Shown piece after piece: positions 44,421 through 57,445 of a DNA stretch of 64,000 bases. This DNA is from Chlorops oryzae (lineage: Eukaryota > Arthropoda > Insecta > Diptera > Chloropidae): NCBI GenBank assembly GCA_020466095.1, contig CM035807.1:32190212-32254211 (forward strand), written 5' to 3'. The position numbers were made by a program, and so were the translations under genes. Under the pieces are notes generated by a model, which worked only from the letters and a program-made list of their open reading frames with translations, was not told the origin of the DNA and did no database searches. Positions within the stretch are counted from its first letter, which is position 1; the number at the start of each line of letters is the position of its first letter.

Positions 44421-45321
44421 CAAGTAAGGGTGTTATAGTCAGGCAAGCCTGACAATAGAATACCCGACACAGACACACATATTCAAATAATTTTTAATAT
44501 CAGGAGTTGTTTAAGGCCATAGGGGCCCCCTATACCGCATTTTTTTAAATTTCTTTATGCAAACCGCCCCTTTGCCATGCCCACTTTTCCAATTTTTCGG
44601 AATTCTAATCGGAGGCTTAAATATACGCGCAAATTCTAAGTTTCATTGAAATATTTGGAAAAAGTCAGATTTTGGGGCAGTTTTCGGAATTTTGTGACAG
44701 ACCCTAGTACTGGAGGTACCCTTAATAATGAACCAATCCAGAAAATTTTGGGCAGGATGTTTATGGTAACAAAGGAAGTATAAGTGCCAATTTTCGTTCA
44801 AGTCCCATAGGCGTTTCGGGAGTAGGAGACAATTTTCGAAAAACGCCCTTCTGCCACGCCCATTTTTCTGATTTTTGTAAATCACATTAATTGGCCTAAA
44901 ATATGTTCAAATGCCAAATTTCATCAAAATATCTTGAAAAACTCCGATTTTAGAGCAGTTTTTGTGATTTTCGTAACAGACCCTAGTACTGGAGGTACCC
45001 CTAAAAAATGGTCCGATCGGGTCCATTCTCGAACTTAGTCTTACTCATGTCCCCGTGAGCACGCATACCAAATTTTGTCGAGATAGCTCAACTCTTTCGA
45101 TAAGATAACTGTTCACATACAGACAGACGGACAGACAGACAGACGGACAGACAGACAGACGGACAGACAGACAGACAGACGGACATGTCTAAATCGAATC
45201 TCCTGGTGACGCTGATCATTTCTATATACATTTTGTATGGTCTATCTCGACTGGTTCTGGGTGTTACACACAACCCAACAAACGCAATATACCCTCGACA
45301 CAGAGTGTGTCGGGTATAAAA
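44421..45321 (+). mobile_element. mini-me-like element, copy C (best preserved)
   Basis: Starts CAAGTAAGGGTGTTATAG and ends with TCGACACAGAGTGTGTCGGG and TATAAAAAC. A pure (GACAGACAGACG)-type GTCY tract occupies about 45119-45184, followed by CTCCTGGTGACGCTGATC and a TA-rich stretch. CCTAGTACTGGAGGTACCC occurs twice (44702 and 44981), suggesting an internal duplication. No protein encoded. Confidence 0.8.
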
Positions 45322-45487
45322 ACTGCAGAATCAATAAATATAAATGTTTATTTTCTACGTGATCCTTTTGCAGCAGTAAAATATTGCCAAACATGAAAAA
45401 AGTGATCGAAAAAATTTTGAATTGTGCCGGTTTAGTGATTAGTGTGCGATATATGCATATTTGTGTACTTTTATTATATATGTAAGT

Positions 45488-46286
45488 TAGGGTGCTCCTT
45501 ATTTTGAAAGTTGCCGGGCTACCTCGTCATTCGGTTCTCCTACCTCATAAACGAACTCATGTTTTTTTTTTTGTTGTTGTTTTAATTGAGTTTTAAGGGT
45601 CGCTACCACGGCTCAAAGTTTGAAAATTTTGCCTGCCTAAAAATATACTAATTTAAAATACGAAACGAAAAATAAAATTTCTTTCAACTTTATCGAAGTT
45701 TACAAGGTATTCTTTTAGGCAGAATGTATAAAATCGACAACCAGATTCTGTAAAAGGCCAGAATACGGTGGATTTTTGCGAAAATTTTTCGTGACGCACT
45801 TCAATCTCCAATCTCAATTGATAATTCAGATTCTGAAAGTCTGATACTTTCATTTGTTAACCGACAGCACCCTAAAGTATAACTTGAAATTTGCTTTAAA
45901 AAGTCACATTTGAAATAAATTTTAAAAAATAAAATCAAATTTATAACATATTTTTAGGCACGATTTTTTAAGTTTATACTTATCCCAAACTATGACCCAT
46001 TTTAACGACCCCTAAAACTCAATTTAAAAAATTTTTTTAAATCACACGTGTGTTATTTAGGTGGTAGAAGCGAATGGCGAGCTCTAACCACATAATTTTC
46101 TTTTTGTTAGTTAGTAAAGATCCTTCAAAGAATACGTTTTCAAACTTTTCATTTGCTGGTAGCGACCCCTAAAACTCAATGTAAAAAAAAAAAAAAAAAA
46201 TTTCCAGTTCATTTTTTAGGTAGTAGAACCGAATGGCGAGGTAGCCCGGTAACTTTTCGAAATTTCGCAATTTAAGGAGCACCCTA
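45488..46286. mobile_element. 799-bp hAT-type nonautonomous element
   Basis: Ends TAGGGTGCTCCTTA and TAAGGAGCACCCTA are exact inverted repeats, continuing with few mismatches to about 65 bp (CCGGGCTACCTCG). They are flanked by the 8-bp direct repeat ATGTAAGT (45480-45487 and 46287-46294), the hAT hallmark. The word AGCGACCCCTAAAACTC and variants recur inside. No transposase. Confidence 0.85.
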
Positions 46287-46795
46287 ATGTAAGTAGTTAT
46301 TAGTCATTAAAGGCCAGCAACTGTCACCATTTCATGTCATACAAGTCATGCAATAAAATTTAAATTCATGCCAAGCCATACCTTCCTAGACTTCAACTTT
46401 TGCCATGCCATTAAGCGTTGTTTAGCATTGGCATACAAAATGCGAAATTCTCTGTGCATACCAAAATGTACTTATAGAAACTAATTCTAATACAAAAAGG
46501 ACAAACCGGTTCGACCAAAGTCCGAGATGGAAAACATGAGAGAACAAATACCCTCAAATTGCCTCTCTCCTAACAATGAATTGCTTGAATTGCCTGAATT
46601 GCCGAGTATGCCATGCGCAAAACGATCTTTTTTGTTTTTTTGTTATTCAATCAACTTGAACCATTTAAACTTTAAACAAAAATTTAAGAACCATTTCAAT
46701 TGGAAATGTCTTTTCATTTTCGTCCCGTAAAATATAGAAAAACATTTATATTCATCAAAAGAAATCACAGAGTTAACGAAAATACCTACCAAAGA

Positions 46796-47135
46796 AACAA
46801 GTCACTCACCTTATCAACATATTGCTAACGATGCTTTCGATACGCATAAAATAAACGAGTTCATCTCTTCACTCCTCGAGCGACAAGAAGAGAAACGAGA
46901 GTACAATGCACTCGTATGCATAAGAACACTCCGCTACCCGCGACCCGAAAAACAAGTGATTCACCTTGTCAACATACATATTGTAAACGATGCTTTTCGA
47001 TATGAATGACTTCTTCTCTTCACTTCGCTAGCAAAAAGCAGTGAAACCAGAGTACAATGCACTGATACTAAGGCATAAAATCGAGCGCACTTGCCTTACA
47101 CACTAATAACACTGAGCACTCCGCGATCCGAAACT
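46796..47135. repeat. Diverged tandem duplication, about 155-bp unit
   Basis: Copy 1 starts at 46796 (AACAAGTCACTCACCTTATC) and copy 2 at 46951 (AACAAGTGATTCACCTTGTC). Both contain ACGATGCTTT, TCTCTTCACT and GAGTACAATGCACT. Confidence 0.7.
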
Positions 47136-49469
47136 TGCGAAAACCGACGACCGTACAGCCGCGCGGGCAGAAAGAGACTGAAGTATCAGCTTGGCTTCAA
47201 CGCAGGTAATATGCAATGATGTGCATCGCGATATCAGCGAACACACACGATAGGCCATACAAAGCCTGACAATTACAAATACAATGTTGATTTGTATGAG
47301 AAAATAATCTTCAGGTTATTCTTTCTCAGCTTCAAACGATTACAATTTCCCCTTTACTTCCCCGATTTTGACAAAATAAAATACAATAAAATCAAGATTT
47401 TTATCTGCATTTAATGTTTTGCCTACAAAATTTTTTCTATTTGTTTTCTATCATTCTTTGGTAGGCATGGAATGGTAAGAATTGTGAGTGCAAATAGCAT
47501 GGCATGACAATGAATTGATGTCGCATAAATGCAACTTGTCTTGCGCTAGCCTTAGTAACTATTAACCTCTATGTTTATTTTTGCAAAAGAGTATATTGGA
47601 AATACACTCTAAAATTAAAGTTACAGTTTGACGACGGGGCATGTTTTAACTCCCAATATCTCGCCTTGCCGTCGTTCCTGCAATTACATAAAATTTTCCT
47701 TCTCCCTTGTTGTAGACAACACTTAACTTCACAATTTGTCAATTTTTGAGCGTTCAACTAACTCCGTCTGAATAAGTGCCAGAAGCATATTAAAAGGATG
47801 AATTTAAAGGGAGCCGATGGGGTCCATGCCAACTCTCTTTAAGGCGGAATTATCTTGAAAGTCAAGCCATATGTATGTATGTCTAAATTTACTTTTATTT
47901 TGAACAAAAACAAAATAAGGCCTCCATTCATCATAGCCTGGATTACGCCCTCGGATCATTGTTATTGAAATTTTGAATAAACTGAATATTTATTTGCTAG
48001 TTTTTTCAAATAATTTTTACGCTGCTTTTCTTTCCAATTTCTTTTCTCGAATTCCAACCCAAAGTCCTGACAAAATAAAAGCCAATTCTATGCTTGCGAC
48101 ATTTTTTACAATGAATCAAAACTGAAGTAGGACACCGGTCCATATTAAATGATGTCTCTTCTGGCAAATACCACCGAACTGAGCTGCGGCTTCATGGAAT
48201 TCTTGAGGAAATGCAAATAAAAGAAGGACAAGATTTTTTGATTTCCTCTAAGAACAAGGATATCCTTGAATCGGGCTCATGTGTGATGAAATGTTGAAAT
48301 GTGCTGGTCTCACAGAATTTTTCCTTACTCCATTCTGTCCTTGACACATGCGTAAGAGAAATTCTCGTTTCCTGCTGTTTTGTATGCTTCTGGAAGGACA
48401 CTCGAGAAAAACATTTGAGATTTTTCTTTTCAGAAAAAGAAAAATCTGCTTATTTTGTGAATCGTTGCTTTTCTCCAAACTGAATTCAATTTTATTATTG
48501 CTTAAAAAGCTTATCCTGTTTTTTTAGAAAACATATAAGGGTACTCAAGGAATCAAAAGTGTATGTTAAGTAGGAAAATCTGGCTGGTTATGTTGAAGAA
48601 AAAAAAAATGCCTTAAATTAGCTAAACGCATAATTTAAGAAAGTTTAAATTGAAATTTCCTCTGAAACGATGAGGAAAGTGCGTACCTTCAAACGCATTT
48701 GTGTTTCCCCCAAAGCCATGCTAATAACTTCAGTTCCGACATCAATGAACTCTTCAGGTTCACACACTTCGTTTCCCTCTTATTTGTCTCTCGCTCTCTT
48801 TTTTTTTTTGAAATTTCAAACACAAACTTTGTATCGCATAAAAAAGGTGGAAAACTTTTCTCACCAAGAGTTTAAACGCATAAGCTTTCCCACTATCCTC
48901 ACCCTTTCGCATAGTCATTCATGCACAATGTGCAAAGTTATGAAATTTCTCCTGTTCTCATAACTTCTGTTTTCGCACGTTCAATACTTTCGTTCGGGAA
49001 AGTGTGGCAACATGAAAAAGGAAACCCGAGCGAGAGAACAATGCAACTGGCAACGGCAAAAGCGGAAAATGTAATTCGCTTCAATAACTCAAAACCCGCG
49101 ACGCTCTTCACACTCGCTAGACTTGCACCAACAATTTAACCTTAACATTGCAATATTGCTGAATAGGGAGCAAAGAAAAAAGCCAATAGATTCGAATTCT
49201 GTGGAATGTGCCATTTAGAAATGGCACGGGAAGGGGAAGTGCGAAGCAAAAATTTGAAACTGAAATTTTTAACCGAAAAATTTGCAGCTCATGGGACCAG
49301 CTACCCGACAAGATGGGCGCACTACTTCCAATAGGTAAAGCCCTTTCATTCCAACCGCGTTTTAATTGTCATGGATCAACCTATTTTATTTTTTTTTATT
49401 TTAAGGATTCTAAGCCTTTCCGTACGCAAGCTACAATAAACCGATATTTGTGAACGTCCCTATTTTTTG
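47136..49469. other. No gene seen
   Basis: AT-rich spacer; ORFs up to 97 codons have no recognisable domains. Confidence 0.4.
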
Positions 49470-49790
49470 GAGATAGGTCTGTTCTAGTCCTTCACCAGGG
49501 TACCAAATAGAAATGAAGGGTTTTGAGTTGTTCTTGAGTTAAAAACCTTTAATTGTTGCTTCCTGGCCAGTGGGCGGATCACACCCATTATAACTTAGGG
49601 TGATCATCCCTTGAGCCGAACATGTCTACGCACAAAATTTGGACTTCATTGGTTCAACGGTTGCGGTGGGGACCACAACACAGACGACACACGGACGAAC
49701 ATGTCTAAATCGTATCTTTTTTCGATCAAGAGCTTAGTTCCAGCTGTTACAAGGTTATCACGAAAATAATTTCCCCAGCTGAATCTGAAA
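49470..49790 (+). mobile_element. mini-me-like fragment, copy E
   Basis: Contains AAAATTTGGACTTCATTGG, a decayed CACAGACGACACACGGACG tract, ACATGTCTAAATCG, and CAGCTGTTACAAGG. These are shared with the copy at 60998-61645, marking a second subfamily. The terminal hairpin is not preserved. Confidence 0.55.
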
Positions 49791-50629
49791 ACGGAAAGGT
49801 AGCCAACTCACTAAGTGCTAGAGCGTTTGAAGTGATTCGTACCTACGATTCGCGCGTTGCTAAAGCACAGCAGTCGCTGATATTGCATTCCGTCCTTTCA
49901 GAAATTTATGCTATCAAAAAAAAAAAAAAATTATGAACGACAAAAAGCTTATCAAAGGGGAGCCCGCCATCCTCGGTCCGAACTTATTCGCGACACATTG
50001 ATGTGATGCAATGAGGCGTGGATTTCAATCAGCTTTCGGTATTTCCTTTTCCGGTGCCACGGTGCTGCCCATTGTGCTCAATAGCCTTGGAAGTGGAGGA
50101 AAAAGTTTTTTAATTTACGCTCGGAACAAACGAAACTCAGAACGGAAAAAGGGAAAACTACTCGCACTTCAAGAAACAAGAGGTTGAAGTTGTGTCAACG
50201 AGCGAATCTCTTTCATAGGAATTAACAGTTTTAGTGTCCCCGGCGTTCTTCTTCGCTAATTGGCTTTGCTCTTGATTCTTAAGGCTCTAAGGGGAAAGCT
50301 AATTATTTTCTTAAGAATGTCACTTGTCACCTCTTCTAAGTTTCGAATGGGTGTGATTAATTGTGAGAATGACAAAAAGTTTTAGAAAATTCAAGAAAAT
50401 AGAAGAAAAGATGGAAAAAAATCAATTCACCATTAGAAAAAAATATCCTGGACTTCTCGTCTAGAGATTCGAGTAGAATTTTGATCAGGAGACTTTTGGT
50501 TTATACCTTTTTTCTTCGTCTTTTGGTTCTTTTTGAAGTGATGTAAATGGTCCTATGTTATATTATAAAGTTAAAGGTATATTAAAGTGTATAAGTAATA
50601 TACATGTAGGGGGCTATGGCGAATCACAA

Positions 50630-51290
50630 TCCAAATCGAAAGAAAGGCATATGCTAGCGCTCTACGGTTGCAAAATCTCTCAAACATCAAAAGTGGGGAT
50701 CTTCAAGGGCGCCTCTCGATACTGTTGAACGTATCAGACGACCCAATAATTGAGATACCAGACCGTATACAACGTAAATTGTATTTTACTCGAAAGTTTA
50801 AGGTTATTATCCCAGAACGACGCGAATTCAAAAACGTTCAACTCCAAATAGCGAATAGGATCCCAAATCTGGTACACAGATGGACCCAAACTTGAGGATG
50901 GAAGCACGGGCACATGCATCCTGGGACCGAGGTCCAAAAAAGTCTTACCAATGAGCGTCTACCTAACCATATTTCAGGCAGAACTATATGCAATTGAAAT
51001 TTGCGTCCGCGAATGTCTAAAGAGGAAGACCAAAAGGGAGCAGCACACCATATCCTGTCTGACAGCCAAGCTGCCCCAATAGCGCTTAGAGCTGTGAACG
51101 TCACATACGGAATAGTAGAGAATTGCCTCAGGCTCATAAACGATCTCGGAAACCACAACAGCGTGATTCTGTGTTGGGCGCACAAAGGAACGAAAGGGCT
51201 GATTATCTCGCCAAACGGATAGCTCAAAGACACCTCATCGAGCCCAAACCTTTCTGTAAACTTCAAAAACCACACAGTACAAAGTCTCCC
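50630..51290 (+). pseudogene. Non-LTR retrotransposon debris with RNase H domain
   Basis: Conceptual translation across at least two frameshifts gives the C-terminal region of an ORF2 polyprotein. A linker (RKLYFTRKFKVIIPE) is followed by an RNase H-like domain with a YTDGP/WTQT-type start near 50878. AELYAIEICVRE supplies the glutamate, SDSQAAPIALRA (51058-51093) an aspartate, and NERADYLAKRIA (51190-51225) the last acidic residue. RNase H tails occur in R1/LOA/I-type elements, so this is a different family from the Jockey-type copy at 22799. No reverse transcriptase domain remains upstream. Confidence 0.7.
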
Positions 51291-51379
51291 TGGCATAATT
51301 TTTGCAATTTTCACCAACTAGATAGAGTTTTTTCGGGTCGGTTTGTACTAAAACTATTTAAAATTAGTTCAGAGCTATA

Positions 51380-51990
51380 AATTGCGATATATAGGAAATT
51401 AAAATATTGAACGGATTACGAGATATAGCCATAAGTAAGTGAGTAAATTAATTCTCGGCCACACTTTTTGAAGTCTATTTAAAAAAAAAGTAGAGGTGAC
51501 TTGACAAAACTGAGTATGAGGCATTGTTATACTCAACGATCACTTTCATATACAGTCGTCAAATTTATGTTTACAAAATCGTGTCGCACTGTGTTATTAT
51601 TAATATCACCAGTGACATTTCAGCCGCGAATGCAACCCTGTGCATTCAGTGCTCAGCTATCATTTTTTTTTTTTCAAGTATTCCATATTTGCACTTTATT
51701 TTCGTAGTATGTCTGAATATAGGCTAAAGAGAAGAATTCAAATCTTACCTTTGAATCTGGACAGATTTTATCGGACCAGATCGGAGCAAATTTCAAGAAT
51801 TTCTACAATCGCTGTTGAGGCTTACATTCGTCGATTTTTTTCAAAAATATATCGGGGACAAAAATTCGTTCAAGACGATCACACTTGTCAGCATCACGGT
51901 CCTAAAATTGCATTCACACTATCCGCGCATTGATTACGGCAAAAATTTCGCGTAAGACGCAGATAATGGGATCCCGGCTTAAGAGAAAAC
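51380..51990. repeat. Mosaic of interspersed-repeat fragments
   Basis: 51400-51535 relates to the palindrome near 42140 (ATTACGAGATATAGCC, ATTCTCGGCCACA). 51760-51985 relates to 13490-13740 (CACACTTGTCAGCATCA, AATGGGATCCCGGCTTAA). Both are diverged. Confidence 0.55.
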
Positions 51991-54900
51991 TAAGTAAATT
52001 GAACAAAGGATCTAAGGATCTATTTAAGACGCAACAACCTAGTCATCCAGAAGATATATTCCTGCTCGAGACCATAGAACCGGATTTAGTACCTCCTCAA
52101 ATATAATTCGAGTTTTCGTTCACTTGCGAGAAGCGATACAAAAAAATCTATGGCGAGATTTTTGATTTATATTTTTTTTTAAATCAAACTATTTAGTTAA
52201 AGTTATTTTATAAACGATTTCATTTCGGGAATTATTCAATTTATATTAAATATCTGAAATTTCGTGTGAAAAATAAGGAAACATTTAAAATTGAAATTCA
52301 AGACATTTTCAGTTGTTTTCTGTTTTTTAATTGAGAAGCGATTTATGTATTTTGATTCGATATGTTCAAAACGCTTAACTGCAATTCTCGATTTCAAAAG
52401 ATTTATTTGATTTACTCTCACAGTTCCGTCATCCGAATTTAATCCTTTAAATGATTCAAAATTGTATCTTTTTTTTTCTTTTTAATTTACTGTTAAATTT
52501 TGTACAATTCATGTGCATCAAATCTGAAGAGTCAACGATTTGCTTCTCGAAGTATTGAATATAGCAAATCACTTTATCCTGAAAGCATACCTACTCGTAT
52601 CTTGAGCAATCATGCACAAAAGGAAATTTTATCTATTTTTCAAGGAATTTCCTTCTTGAATTTCAAATAAATTGTGTTAAAGTGAATCCGATCTTCCTTT
52701 TTAGAAAATTGGCTGGTCATGCAGAATAATGAAATTCCCAGCACATGCATAGCAATTTACACCATACACATCTTCATACGAGACAAAAAAAAAAAAAAAC
52801 ACACAAAAAGAACAATTGTTGCATGTACTGAGCAAATAGCAATGACAAGACATTTTCGACTCGAACTTGCATTTCTATTAGAAGATACCAAAACGAAGGC
52901 TATCACTGAAGGACCTGAAAAATCTGCAAGGTCAGCATGAATTTCATGTTCATTTTGAAGTGGTCGTGGCACGTTCGGACAAGTTTTTGAACACAAACAA
53001 ACAACCTTAAAGGAAGGTGGGTGGAAGTAATAAAGCTTGGAACTTTTTGGAAATCATCCAAGCCAAGTGGCATACAAACATTTAAGTCCTTAGATAATCC
53101 GATCAGAACTATGCTTTTGATTCTATGTTGTATATACGGCAGTGATTAGATTGAATCTAGTTGGCTTTAAGTACTTTATGGAGTTGGAGAAATTTTCGAA
53201 GTTTCCTATTTGTTGTTAGGATGTTGAACTAAAAAGAATTCTTCTTATTACTTAAAATTCAAAGCTAAAAAGGAGTGACTGGAATGTGCAACAATCTTTC
53301 TAGGACTCTCTGTAAGCAGGAGAGCTTTGACTTAAGTCCCTTCGAACGCCTTATGAAGTGCCGTTTTTGCCAGCAAAACACTCCACCCTCCGTATGAGCA
53401 ACTAAAGACGACTAGAAATAGGTACTAATTTTGATCAATGAAACTGTTTATTTCACTCAAACTAAAAAAAAAAAAAAAAAATGGCGCCTTTTGCAGTAAA
53501 AAATAAGCACCTCGAAAGTAGAGCGCCATTTTAAATTATTTCAAACACGAAAGCCGATCATTTTACCTGATACCATTAATGTCTTCATTTCGATTTACCG
53601 AGCACAACGCAACGACATTATCCTGACAAAAAGCCATTTTACCCCTTTTCGAGTGCCCAACGATGTGGATTCTTTCTCTGCAGGTGTAAATTACTGACCG
53701 CAAATTACAGTGCAATCAGTTTTTCTTACACCACCCGCCGCAAGCCGGCGCTCTCTCCTTCTGTACAAATCTAAAATGAATTTTTTACATACGTTCCTAG
53801 ATTCTTACCGTTTTCACGAATGCTTTGAACGTAGTTGAAGGCCTCTTTTACTGCCATTTATTACACGAATCGGTGATAAAATCTCAAATACCGCAGCTAA
53901 ATGCCTCAATCAGAGGAGCTCATGTGTGGATTACAACGTGAGGTAAGTATATGCTCGATTTATACATACCATATGTACATACATATATTCTAAAATAGTC
54001 GGCTTAGTGCATGGCATGGCACGGCATACGTAAGCTCTGCCCAATGATTGGGGTATTTTGGGAGCCCAACGTTTCGAGTCCACGTGACTTCAGATGGGAC
54101 CTTTAAAATGTTGAAAAATGTTTCTAAAGCGTTCGAAATGAAATTTCCTCTATTTCCTAACCCTCCCAGCACTCACGGTTACTACTACTTGTTCTATTGT
54201 TTTTTTTTTTTTTAATTTCCGCTACTCATTTAAGGAATTTAAAACAAGATAATTTTATTCGTCTATCTTCAAAACTGTGAGGATTAATCCTTTGGTATTA
54301 TTTGGTGTTCTTTCGCTAGTTCGCTCCGACAAAGAAATCTTTGACATTTGCGATTCACAATATCGATGTTACCTCATGGTCATTTGATATTTATTTCCGA
54401 ACTTTATTATTTTAAAATTAGCACAAAAAAAAGTATTAGGTTCAAAATTATTCAACCCACTTCAGTTGACCCAAGTTTATCTCGTCATCACGAAGCTTAA
54501 ACTCAAAATTATAAATTGATCGGAACTGCTAGCGAAACACTCGAGGCATTAGAAATGCATTCATATTTTCGATTCCAAATGACCTCCCACAACCTCGAAT
54601 AACCTTTTTCATTAGTGAATTATTACCAACAAATAGTAATTGAATATTTAGAAGCAATTCGAAATTATGCTTTAAAAGACAGCCGCATTTAATTTAAATT
54701 TATTTATGCAAAATTCAGACTAATTAAATTTACGTTTCCATTATTCGAAATTATTAATATTTCCATCAAGTGCTCAGCATATCCGTTTGAGAAATTCAAG
54801 CATATTTTTTATTTACTTAAATACATTTAATATATTTAAATCGAATTTCGAGCTCAATCGACCGCATTGACAGTCAGTGGCTTCAGTTAGCAGAAAATGG

Positions 54901-56332
54901 GGATATTCCGAATTTGACTAAACTTGTTACCTATGTATGTATGTATGTACACACGTCATGCCTTCATCGATATTGCGCACTCTATTTCGAAATGAATTTT
55001 GTCGAAATGCTGTCTAGACTGTCGGTGAAATACAACAAAATACCGATCAGATGAAGGTTTTATGCATAAAAGCTTCAATGCATATCCAGGAACAAACATA
55101 ACATAAGCATTAAGCTCAGCAATTCCGACAAGGGCCTCCGAGGATACAGATATTGCAAATCGATTTTAAATTGCACATGTTGCAACTCGTGTCTTTTGCA
55201 GATTATAACAGACACATTGTAGGGTTGCCATGCGATAAATGCGATGAAATGAAATTAGAAAATAATTAAGAAAATCGGAATTTGGATATTTGAAGGTATG
55301 TACATTGTAGGAGAAGGAGAAAGCGACTCTAAGCAAGAAAAAAAAAAAAAAACTGTCGACAAGAGAATGAAGAGGAACTGGAAGCGTGTGCGCAATATTC
55401 TGCACTCAGCATTCATTCATATAAATAAATACCTATGTTGAAACATGAGGCAACATGTGTACCCAACAGACATATTTACTTACGTAAGTGAAGGGAAATA
55501 TATTTAATAAAGCTGCAGGATAGGAAAACAACGTTTATAACTTTTTCACGCAGTCATTTTCGGTTTATGGCAGCATTTGCGATACAGCCGGGCAAAGTGC
55601 CTTTTCATGAACCATTTGCCCGTAATATTTCCGTAATATTTTAAAAGAGTCATAATAATAAAGTAGAATATTTTCGTGTGTTTGTGTGTGGGACTTAAGC
55701 AGAGTGAAGCGATAATGGACGGACCGAAAAGTTAAATTGAAATTTCTGGAGGATGCGGTAAATGTGGTGTATAAAGGATATTTATTCACGTGCGCTCAAT
55801 GGCATTTGCGAGCATAATCCTGAAAATCGTTGGTTAACAGAACGACTTATTTGTATTAAGGCTCAAGAGCTGACGCGATGGAATTACTCACGATGCTTAA
55901 GATGATTAAATGTCTTTTGTTATATTGAAAAGGAAAGGGATATTTTGAAAGTGTTTCAACTGTTCGAAGCAAATGTATCTGTGGCCATGTGGAAGAGTAG
56001 CTTGAGTCGAATTTTCTTGTTTTGAGATATTAGAATTTTTCTCCTTAAGCGCTTTATCGATTGGTATGTTTCCAATTTGACTACAATTAAAATGAGAATT
56101 CAGCATATACAAGCGAAATTAAGTGCAATTATGGCTTATGTCGACTTAAGGTACTCTTTTATATGACAATAGTTATACATATGTATATGCGATGAAGGGT
56201 ATTCACAAATATATTCAGCGTCAGAAAACTTGCGATGTGTTAAAGATTGGCACACTCTGTTAAAAAGCAGCGATTTTCACTGAATAGCGGGGAAAAGAGA
56301 CAAACTCCTCCATACCACATCCCCGAACGTCA
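51991..56332. other. No gene seen
   Basis: About 4.3 kb of AT-rich spacer with poly(A) runs (52786-52799, 53463-53480, 55338-55352) and TATGTATGTATG words near 54935. No exon supported. Confidence 0.4.
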
Positions 56333-56340
56333 TTTGCGAA

Positions 56341-56619
56341 CAGTGCCGTAGCAATTCTGTTTTGCGTGAGGGGGATAAATTAGTGGTATTCAAGCAACAG
56401 TGCAAACGCAGTGTGCAATATTTGCACTTGTCAAATTGCGTACAAAAAAAGCAGTGCAAATATTGCACACTGCGATTTGCACTGTTGCTTGAATACCACT
56501 ATTATTTTTCCAATTTGCGTGGGGGGGCAAAATTATTTTTTCAATTTTATTCATGGGCAAAAACATAAATGCGTGGGGGGGCAAAGCCTCCTCTTTCCCC
56601 TATGGTTGCTACGGCACTG
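56341..56619. mobile_element. 279-bp hAT MITE
   Basis: Ends CAGTGCCGTAGCAA and TTGCTACGGCACTG are perfect 14-bp inverted repeats flanked by the 8-bp direct repeat TTTGCGAA (56333-56340, 56620-56627), as in hAT elements. Next to the ends are GGGGG-rich stretches. A second palindrome is nested at 56381-56501. Confidence 0.88.
56381..56501. repeat. 121-bp near-perfect hairpin nested in the hAT MITE
   Basis: Arms 56381-56429 and 56453-56501 are almost exact reverse complements of about 49 bp (TAGTGGTATTCAAGCAACAG outer). The loop is about 23 bases. The structure resembles a miRNA precursor in length, but its position inside a MITE suggests a nested transposon (TA|GTGG ... CCAC|TA). Confidence 0.8.
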
Positions 56620-56725
56620 TTTGCGAACAAACCGACCTTGTCGCCGGTGATTCGTCGTCTAATATGAACGGCTACTAATCGAACTCACAGGGTTGCATTC
56701 AAACTGGTGGCACGAGGTCGTTTTA

Positions 56726-56900
56726 AGGCTCAGTTACTCTTGATTGAACGTAACTTAACTTAACTTATTCAATCAGCTGACTTGATATGTTAAGTACATT
56801 TTGAATGGGAGCGGTTACTTAAAACTTAATGTGACTTAAGATTGGAATCTATGGAAAACAGATTTCTATAAGTTAAGTTACGTGAAAAGTAACTGAGCCT
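56726..56900. mobile_element. Small inverted-repeat element, 175 bp
   Basis: Left end AGGCTCAGTTACT and right end AGTAACTGAGCCT are inverted repeats. GTAACTTAACTTA words lie just inside both ends. Target duplication not clear. Confidence 0.6.
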
Positions 56901-56919
56901 CTACTTCACAATATTCATT

Positions 56920-57256
56920 TAGGATACACACAGTCCAATCCATTGTATAACCAGATTGTATAACCAAGGCAGATTGGACGATAGATTGGATCGTTTGTTG
57001 CAACGTTGGACGACCGATTTTCGGTTGATACAACGGTTGGGCAAAAATCTAAAAAACTTGATTTTTGAAGTTGGAACCCACGGTCGTCCAATGTGATGGA
57101 ACGTTTGTGGCGTTGTTGTACCAACTTCAGTGAGTAACCATAATATAAAGTGAAGTTGGATTAGACGTTGTACAATGCATTGGAACGTATGAGTCGAATT
57201 GAATTTCAACTGCTGATCTAACAAATTGTGCAATGGATTGGAGTGTGTGTATCCTA
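56920..57256. mobile_element. Small inverted-repeat element, 337 bp
   Basis: Ends TAGGATACACACAGTCCAAT and its near-exact inverse at 57230-57256 form about 27-bp inverted repeats. TTGGACG, CAACGTTGG and CAATGGATTGG words recur inside in both orientations. No clear target duplication. Confidence 0.6.
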
Positions 57257-57445
57257 CATAATGGTCATTCTGTGACCAAAGCAAGTAGAAGACAGCTGTG
57301 AGCGATGATTACAATTTACAGCGGAGTTTTTTCGATTAAAATGATTTTTTTTTATTAACTGATTCGGCCTGTCATCGAGCTTGCGACTTCAGTCTTACTT
57401 TCTTCAAGAGAACGGGCTCTCATATAGAACTTGCAAACGCGAAGT

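Noticed and set aside
50838..51317. 159-codon minus-strand ORF
   Set aside because: Shadow of the RNase H-containing retrotransposon debris on the plus strand.
56381..56501. Conserved miRNA gene
   Set aside because: The hairpin is too perfectly paired and sits inside a hAT MITE; without small-RNA data a nested transposon is the simpler reading.
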